From Methylocystis bryophila (GTDB lineage: Bacteria > Pseudomonadota > Alphaproteobacteria > Rhizobiales > Beijerinckiaceae): a DNA stretch of 64,000 bases. Made by a program: the position numbers and the translations under genes. The stretch lies in contig NZ_AP027149.1 of assembly GCF_027925445.1 (NCBI RefSeq), positions 930,001-994,000 on the forward strand. The letters run 5' to 3'. Shown here in pieces: positions 58,834-64,000 of this stretch (position 1 is its first letter; each line of letters starts with the position of its first letter). The notes under the pieces were generated by a model, which did no database searches, was not told the DNA's origin, and saw only the letters and a list, made by a program, of their open reading frames with translations.

Positions 58834-60620
58834 GGATCGCGATCGAAACCTCTCCTCGACCAACCGCCAAGGCCCAGGGCCGGTTGGCGCGGCTCGGCAG
58901 GCTGGCGCGCGGCCTCTTCTCGACGAGCCTCGCTCTCAGCGCGTCGCGCATGCGCCTCGTCGCGCTGCTTTTTCTCGGGATCTACGGGCTCGTCTGCTGC
59001 CGGCTCGTCTATCTCGGCCTGAAGCCAGAGCCCGTCAACCTGCGTCGCGCCGCGGCGGATGCGGTGGCGGCGGCGCGTCCCGACCTGCTCGACCGAAACG
59101 GGGAAATCCTGGCGACCGACGTGAAGACCATGTCGGTGTTCGCGGAACCCAGGCGCCTCAGCGACAAGGACGAAGCCACCGAGCTCCTGACCGCGACTCT
59201 GCCGGTCGACGCCAAGCAGTTGCGCGAGCGGCTCGGGTCCCGCAAGGGCTTCGTCTGGGTCAAGCGCGAGGTGACCCCGCATCAGCGCGACGAGGTCTTC
59301 CATTTGGGGCTCGCGGGCGTCGGTCTCCTCGCCGAGAACAAGCGCATCTACCCCAATGGCCCTCTCGCCGCGCATGTGCTCGGCTTCGCGGACACCGACA
59401 ACATCGGCGTCGCCGGCATGGAGAAATACGTCGACGGTCAGGGATTGGCCAGCCTGCATGGCGCGGGCTTCGAGCTGACGGCCGAAACGCTGCAGCCAAT
59501 CACGCTGTCGCTCGATCTCAAGGCGACGCACGCCGTGCGCGATGAGCTTGCGAAGGGAATCGAGCACTTCAAGGCCAAGGCCGGCGCGGCTGCGATCATG
59601 GATGTCAACACCGGCGAGGTCGTCGCGATGGCGTCAGTGCCCGACTACGACCCCAACGGCTCGCCGAATATCCGCGACAAGGAGCTGATCAACCGGCTCA
59701 ACGTCGGCATCTATGAAATGGGCTCGACCTTCAAGGCGCTGACGATCGCGATGGCGCTCGATTCCGGCAAGGTCAATCTGAACTCGCGCCTGGACGCCCG
59801 CGGCGAGCTTAGCCTCGGGCGGGCGACGATTCATGACTATCACGCGACGCACGCCATGCTGACCGTGCCCGAGGTGTTCGTTCATTCCTCGAATATTGGC
59901 ACGGCGCGCATGGCGCTCGGCCAGGGGGTCGAGAAGCACAGGGCGTTCCTGTATAAGCTGGGCCAGCTCACGCGCATGCACACGGAGCTGCCCGAGAGCG
60001 CCGAGCCGATGTGGCCGAGAAAGAGGTGGAGCGAGCTCAGCACGGCGACGATCGCCTTCGGTCACGGCATCGCCGTGGCGCCGATGCAGGCGATGATGGG
60101 CGTAGCCGCCTTGGTGAACGGCGGCTATCTCATGAGCCCCACCTTTTTGAAGCGCAGCGAGGAAGAGGCGAGGAAGAATGCGACGCAGGTCATCAAGCCG
60201 GAAACCAGCGAGGCTATGCGCTGTTTGATGAGACTGAACGCTGAGATCGGCACGGCGAAAAAGGTCAACGTCCCCGGCTATTACGTCGGGGGCAAGACGG
60301 GCACGGCCGAGAAGGCCATCCACGGACATTATGTGAAGAACAGGCTTTTCACGACCTTCATGGCGGTGATGCCGGCGGACAAGCCGAAGTATCTCTTCCT
60401 CACGCTGATGGATGAGCCTCAGGGCCTGCCGGAAACGCACGGCGAGGCGACCGCGGCCTGGAATTCCGGCATTGTGACCGGCGAGATCATCAAGCGCGTC
60501 GCGCCTATTCTGGGAATGGCGCCGCGGTCCGATCCGACGCAGCCCTTCCCGTTGCTGGCCAAGCAAGGCTATAGCTGCTCCCTCGCGCCCACCGTGGCCG
60601 CCGCCTCTGGAGCGCATTAA
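58830..60620 (+). CDS. ftsI: Peptidoglycan transpeptidase FtsI (PBP3)
   Basis: FtsI is the septal peptidoglycan transpeptidase of the divisome. The 596-residue protein has a membrane helix at about 42-62, a dimerisation domain ('RPDLLDRNGEILATDV') and a penicillin-binding domain with SxxK in 'YEMGSTFKALTIAM', SxN in 'VHSSNIGTARMALG' and 'GGKTGTAEKA'. The family-wide 'GNGIAVTP' stretch appears as 'FGHGIAVAPMQAM'. The start overlaps the ftsL stop (ATGA). murE starts at its last base. Confidence 0.97.
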   Translation: MRIAIETSPRPTAKAQGRLARLGRLARGLFSTSLALSASRMRLVALLFLGIYGLVCCRLVYLGLKPEPVNLRRAAADAVAAARPDLLDRNGEILATDVKTMSVFAEPRRLSDKDEATELLTATLPVDAKQLRERLGSRKGFVWVKREVTPHQRDEVFHLGLAGVGLLAENKRIYPNGPLAAHVLGFADTDNIGVAGMEKYVDGQGLASLHGAGFELTAETLQPITLSLDLKATHAVRDELAKGIEHFKAKAGAAAIMDVNTGEVVAMASVPDYDPNGSPNIRDKELINRLNVGIYEMGSTFKALTIAMALDSGKVNLNSRLDARGELSLGRATIHDYHATHAMLTVPEVFVHSSNIGTARMALGQGVEKHRAFLYKLGQLTRMHTELPESAEPMWPRKRWSELSTATIAFGHGIAVAPMQAMMGVAALVNGGYLMSPTFLKRSEEEARKNATQVIKPETSEAMRCLMRLNAEIGTAKKVNVPGYYVGGKTGTAEKAIHGHYVKNRLFTTFMAVMPADKPKYLFLTLMDEPQGLPETHGEATAAWNSGIVTGEIIKRVAPILGMAPRSDPTQPFPLLAKQGYSCSLAPTVAAASGAH

Positions 60621-62083
60621 TGCGCCTCGGGGAGCTCCTGCCCGGCGCGGACCTCGCGCCCTCCTTGCGCGACCTGGAGATTTCCGGGCTGAGCGCCGAC
60701 AGCCGCGCGATCAAGCCCGGGTATCTCTTTTTCGCAATCCCCGGCCACAAGGGCGACGGTCTCGATTTCGCTTCCGACGCCGCGGCCCGCGGCGCGGTCG
60801 CCGTTGTCGCCCAGCGCGTCGCGGCGAGCGCTCCGCCGCTGATCCTCGTCCCCGACGCGCGCCGGGCTCTCGCGCTCGCAGCCGCCCGCTTTCACCCCCG
60901 CCAACCGACAACAATCGCCCTCGTGACGGGAACGAGCGGCAAGACCTCCGTCGTCGCTTTCCTGCGCCAAATTTGGCAGGCGCTCGGTCATGAGGCGGCG
61001 TCTCTCGGCACGATCGGGCTCGTGGACAAAGCGGGCGCCCGCTATGGCGCGCTGACCACTCCCGGCCCCGTCGAGCTGCACGAGATCCTCGACGCCGGCG
61101 CAGGGCGAGGAATCACCCATCTCGCGATGGAGGCGTCGTCGCTCGGCGTCGAGCAGCGCCGGCTCGACGGCGTCAAGGCGACGCTCGCCGCCTTCACGAA
61201 TTTCTCGCGCGACCATCTCGACCACCACCCGGACCTGGAAGCCTATTTCCAAGCGAAAATGCGCCTCTTCGAGGCGCTCTTGCGGCCTGGCCAGCCGGTC
61301 GTCGTCGACGCCGACAGCGACGCCGCGCCGCGCGTGCTCTCGGTGCTGCGCGCGCGCGGCCTCGAGCCCTTCACCGTGGGCGCGAAGGGCGAGACGATCG
61401 CCCTGCTCGAGATGCGACCGCGCGCGCTCTCGACCGCGTTGCGCCTGCGTCACGAGAACCAAGAATACGAGATCGAGCTGCCGCTCGCGGGGGCCTTTCA
61501 GACCTCCAACGCCTTGGTCGCCGCGGGGCTCGCCATCGCCTCAGGCGACGCGCCGGCGCGGGTCTTCTCGACGCTGTCGCGGCTGCGCGGCGCGCCGGGG
61601 CGGCTCGAGCTCGTCGGCGAGAAGAACGGCGCGCCGATCTTCGTCGATTACGCGCACAAGCCCGACGCCTTGGAGAAGGTCCTGCAAGTTCTTCGGCCGC
61701 TGGCCCAGGGCCGGCTCATCGTCGTCTTCGGCTGCGGCGGCGACCGCGATCAGGGAAAGCGGCCGCTGATGGGCGCGATCGCTACGCGCGAAGCCGACGT
61801 CGTCATCGTCACCGACGACAACCCGCGCAGCGAGGACGCCGCGGCGATCCGGGCGGCCATTCTGGCGGGCGCGCGCGAGGTCGATCCCGCCAAGGCGAGC
61901 GAGATCGCCGATCGCGAGAACGCGATCAGGAGCGCCGTCGCCGGATTGGGACTTGGAGATGTCCTCGTCGTCGCCGGCAAAGGCCACGAGACAGGCCAGA
62001 TCGTCGGGGGGACGACCTATCCATTCTCTGACCAGGACGTCGTCGCCAAGGCGCTCGGCCTCAACCGAAAGGACGTGGCGTGA
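60620..62083 (+). CDS. murE: UDP-MurNAc-L-Ala-D-Glu:meso-DAP ligase MurE
   Basis: MurE adds meso-diaminopimelate to the peptidoglycan precursor in the cytoplasm. The 487-residue ligase has 'LSADSRAIKPGYLFFAIPG', ATP motif 'VTGTSGKTSVVAF', 'EASSLGVEQRRLDGV' and the DAP-selective motif 'DNPRSED'. The C-terminal 'VAGKGHETGQ' is also typical. It overlaps ftsI by 1 nt and murF by 4 nt. Confidence 0.97.
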   Translation: MRLGELLPGADLAPSLRDLEISGLSADSRAIKPGYLFFAIPGHKGDGLDFASDAAARGAVAVVAQRVAASAPPLILVPDARRALALAAARFHPRQPTTIALVTGTSGKTSVVAFLRQIWQALGHEAASLGTIGLVDKAGARYGALTTPGPVELHEILDAGAGRGITHLAMEASSLGVEQRRLDGVKATLAAFTNFSRDHLDHHPDLEAYFQAKMRLFEALLRPGQPVVVDADSDAAPRVLSVLRARGLEPFTVGAKGETIALLEMRPRALSTALRLRHENQEYEIELPLAGAFQTSNALVAAGLAIASGDAPARVFSTLSRLRGAPGRLELVGEKNGAPIFVDYAHKPDALEKVLQVLRPLAQGRLIVVFGCGGDRDQGKRPLMGAIATREADVVIVTDDNPRSEDAAAIRAAILAGAREVDPAKASEIADRENAIRSAVAGLGLGDVLVVAGKGHETGQIVGGTTYPFSDQDVVAKALGLNRKDVA

Positions 62084-63516
62084 CGAATCATGCGCTCTGG
62101 AGCGGGCTAGCTCTCGTCGGCGCCCTCAACGCGCGCGTCAGCGGCAGCGCCCTGCCGCTCGGCGTCGGCGGGGTGTCGATCGATACGCGGAGCCTGGCGC
62201 CCGGCGACCTGTTCTTCGCGATCAACGGCGAATCGCGCGACGGGCACCAATTCGTGGGGGCGGCCTTCGAGCGCGGAGCGGCGGCTGCGGTCATCGACGA
62301 GGCGCACGCCGCCGAGCTCTCGGGCTCGGGGCGGCCGCTCTACATCGTGAAGGACACGCAGCAGGCGCTCGAACGCCTTGGAGCGCAAGGGCGGGCGCGC
62401 GCCGCCGCCTATGTTGCGGCGATCACGGGCTCCGTCGGCAAGACCTCGACGAAGGAGATGGCGCGAGAGGTTCTCTCGCATTTCGGCCCCACTCACGCAT
62501 CTGCGGCCTCCTACAACAATCAATGGGGCGTGCCCCTGTCGCTGGCGCGCATGCCCGCCGACACGCGGTTCGGCGTTTTCGAGCTCGGCATGAACCACCC
62601 CGGGGAGATCGCCTCGCTCGTGCAGCTCGTTCAGCCGCATGTTGCGGTTGTGACCAGGGTCGCGCCGGCGCATCTTGAGCATTTCGGATCGATCGAGGCG
62701 ATCGCCGACGCGAAAGCCGAAATTTTCGGGGGCTTGATCGAAGGCGGCGTGGCCATATTGAACCGCGACGACGCGGTGTATGAGCGCCTCCTCGGCGCGG
62801 CCCGGATTCTTGGGGCGGCGCATGTCTTCACCTTTGGAAAAAGCCCCGAGGCGCAGGCGCGCCTGCTCTCCTATGAAACCATAGACGGCGCGGGCGTCGT
62901 AAACGCCGAGATTTTAGGACTTTCCATGCAGTTTGGCGTTGGCGCGCCGGGAGAGCATCTTGCGCTCAACGCGTTGGCCGTCCTGCTCGTCGCCTATGTC
63001 TTCGGCGTCGACCTCGACGCGGCCGCCGCAAAGCTCGATGGCTTCCAGGCCTCCAAAGGCCGCGGCGGGCAGGAGAAGATCGCCCTGGAAAATGGCGAGA
63101 TCACTTTGATCGACGAGAGCTACAACGCCAATCCGGCCTCCGTGCGCGCGGCGCTGACGCTGCTCGCCGACGCGAAGCCCGGTCCGAGAGGCCGGCGCAT
63201 CGCCGTGTTCGGCGACATGCTCGAACTCGGCCCGCAATCCGGAGAGATGCACGCCGATCTCGCCGACGACTTCCGGCGCGCCGGCGTCGATCTGCTGTTC
63301 ACGGCGGGGCCGCAGGCGGCAAGCGCCTTCTACGCCGTCCCCGACGCCATGCGGGGCGCACACCGCAGAACCGCCGCGGAGCTCGAGGAGCCGTTTCTCT
63401 CGTCTCTGCGCGACGGAGACGTCGTCATGCTCAAAGGATCGAACGCGATGCGCATGGGTTCGCTGGCGCACCGTCTGCGCGCCAATTCTGCAGCGAATCT
63501 GCCGCAAGGACGCTGA
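62080..63516 (+). CDS. murF: UDP-MurNAc-tripeptide:D-Ala-D-Ala ligase MurF
   Basis: MurF attaches D-Ala-D-Ala to finish the cytoplasmic pentapeptide precursor. The 478-residue protein has 'VSIDTRSLAPGDLFFAING', the ATP loop 'ITGSVGKTSTKEM', 'NNQWGVPLSL', 'FELGMNHPGEI' and 'IDESYNANPASVRAAL'. The start codon is GTG, overlapping the murE stop, so the two are coupled. Confidence 0.97.
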   Translation: MTNHALWSGLALVGALNARVSGSALPLGVGGVSIDTRSLAPGDLFFAINGESRDGHQFVGAAFERGAAAAVIDEAHAAELSGSGRPLYIVKDTQQALERLGAQGRARAAAYVAAITGSVGKTSTKEMAREVLSHFGPTHASAASYNNQWGVPLSLARMPADTRFGVFELGMNHPGEIASLVQLVQPHVAVVTRVAPAHLEHFGSIEAIADAKAEIFGGLIEGGVAILNRDDAVYERLLGAARILGAAHVFTFGKSPEAQARLLSYETIDGAGVVNAEILGLSMQFGVGAPGEHLALNALAVLLVAYVFGVDLDAAAAKLDGFQASKGRGGQEKIALENGEITLIDESYNANPASVRAALTLLADAKPGPRGRRIAVFGDMLELGPQSGEMHADLADDFRRAGVDLLFTAGPQAASAFYAVPDAMRGAHRRTAAELEEPFLSSLRDGDVVMLKGSNAMRMGSLAHRLRANSAANLPQGR

Positions 63517-63518
63517 TC

Positions 63519-64000
63519 ATGCTCTCGTTGCTCGCCGAATATTCCCATCTCTTCGGTCCGCTCAATGTCTTTCGCTATATCACCTTCCGCGCAGCCTGCG
63601 CGGCGGCGACCGCGCTGTTCTTCGTGTTCTTCTTCGGCCCGCAAGTCATCAATGCTCTGCGCGTCAAGCAAGGCAAAGGACAGCCGATCCGCGCGGACGG
63701 CCCGCCTTCGCACCTGCTGACGAAGAAAGGCACGCCCACGATGGGCGGGCTGATGATCCTCTCGGGGCTCGTCGCGGCCACGCTGCTTTGGGCTAATCTG
63801 CGCAATCCTTACGCTTGGATCGTGCTTTACGTCACGGTGGCCTTCGGCTCGATCGGCTTCTATGACGACTATCTGAAGGTCACGAAGCAGTCGCACTTCG
63901 GCTTTTCCGGCTGGTTGCGTCTCGGCTTCGAGTTCGCCATCGGAATCGGCGCCTGCTATCTGATGATGCGCGCCGGCGGCGACGACATGCACAAGGTCGC
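63519..64000 (+). CDS. mraY: Phospho-N-acetylmuramoyl-pentapeptide transferase, N-terminal part (3' end outside window)
   Basis: MraY moves phospho-MurNAc-pentapeptide onto undecaprenyl phosphate to make lipid I in the inner membrane. The first 160 residues are visible: an opening helix, 'FRYITFRAACAAATALF', the family motif 'KKGTPTMGGLMIL' and the aspartate pair in 'IGFYDDYLKVTKQS'. The ATG at 63519 follows the murF stop by 2 nt. The frame stays open to the window end. Confidence 0.95.
   Translation, partial: MLSLLAEYSHLFGPLNVFRYITFRAACAAATALFFVFFFGPQVINALRVKQGKGQPIRADGPPSHLLTKKGTPTMGGLMILSGLVAATLLWANLRNPYAWIVLYVTVAFGSIGFYDDYLKVTKQSHFGFSGWLRLGFEFAIGIGACYLMMRAGGDDMHKV

Overview
The window looks like a chromosomal segment of a GC-rich alphaproteobacterium of the order Hyphomicrobiales. 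Support comes from a direct-repeat LexA box of the alphaproteobacterial type, tandem Omp25-like outer-membrane proteins, a proS-lolC-lolD arrangement, a hopanoid/ceramide-type GT21 glycosyltransferase and a Calvin-type class II aldolase. A methylotroph or methanotroph of the Methylocystis/Methylosinus kind fits (methylmalonyl-CoA mutase, a FlhSR-like two-component pair), but that placement is inference. I saw no rRNA, tRNA, CRISPR array, prophage or insertion sequence.

Layout. 0-7 kb: end of thioredoxin reductase, a CDGSH protein, an anchored periplasmic protein, fructose-bisphosphate aldolase, a HEPN/MNT toxin-antitoxin pair, a solute-binding protein, coaD, two cyclophilins and a methyltransferase. 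7-11 kb: groES-groEL under a CIRCE element, then an apparently SOS-controlled two-gene unit (HNH-type nuclease and small HEAT-like partner). 11-20.6 kb: cupins, methylmalonyl-CoA mutase, an IHF-like protein, glutathione reductase and a two-component system. 20.6-30.6 kb: glyoxalase, an enlarged cation-efflux protein, FtsH facing Hsp20, and a complete AmmeMemoRadiSam locus. 31-37.5 kb: acetyl-CoA synthetase, a periplasmic glucan protein, an LpxH-like phosphoesterase and RarA. 37.5-41 kb: three tandem outer-membrane protein genes, each with the same promoter, upstream palindrome and terminator. 41-50 kb: DUF2076, a signal peptidase I fused to a Yip1-like domain, a GT21 enzyme, gltX, a MerR regulator, ctaA and fliJ. 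50-55 kb: a PhoR-like kinase, a YbhN-like membrane protein, an internally deleted proS and lolC-lolD. 55-64 kb: a secreted protein with a PEP-CTERM-like tail, then the division/cell-wall cluster rsmH-ftsL-ftsI-murE-murF-mraY, cut by the window end.

Two families of palindromic repeats (called A and B here) are scattered through the intergenic gaps. They supply the stop codons of ftsH and of the cation-efflux gene, and one lies in frame inside the MerR gene. The most promising candidate for an undescribed system is the nuclease/partner pair at 9.4-10.9 kb, whose promoter carries a perfect GTTC-N7-GTTC box between -35 and -10. Other notable items are the shortened proS kept in translational overlap with lolC, the Yip1-LepB fusion, and the AmmeMemoRadiSam locus.
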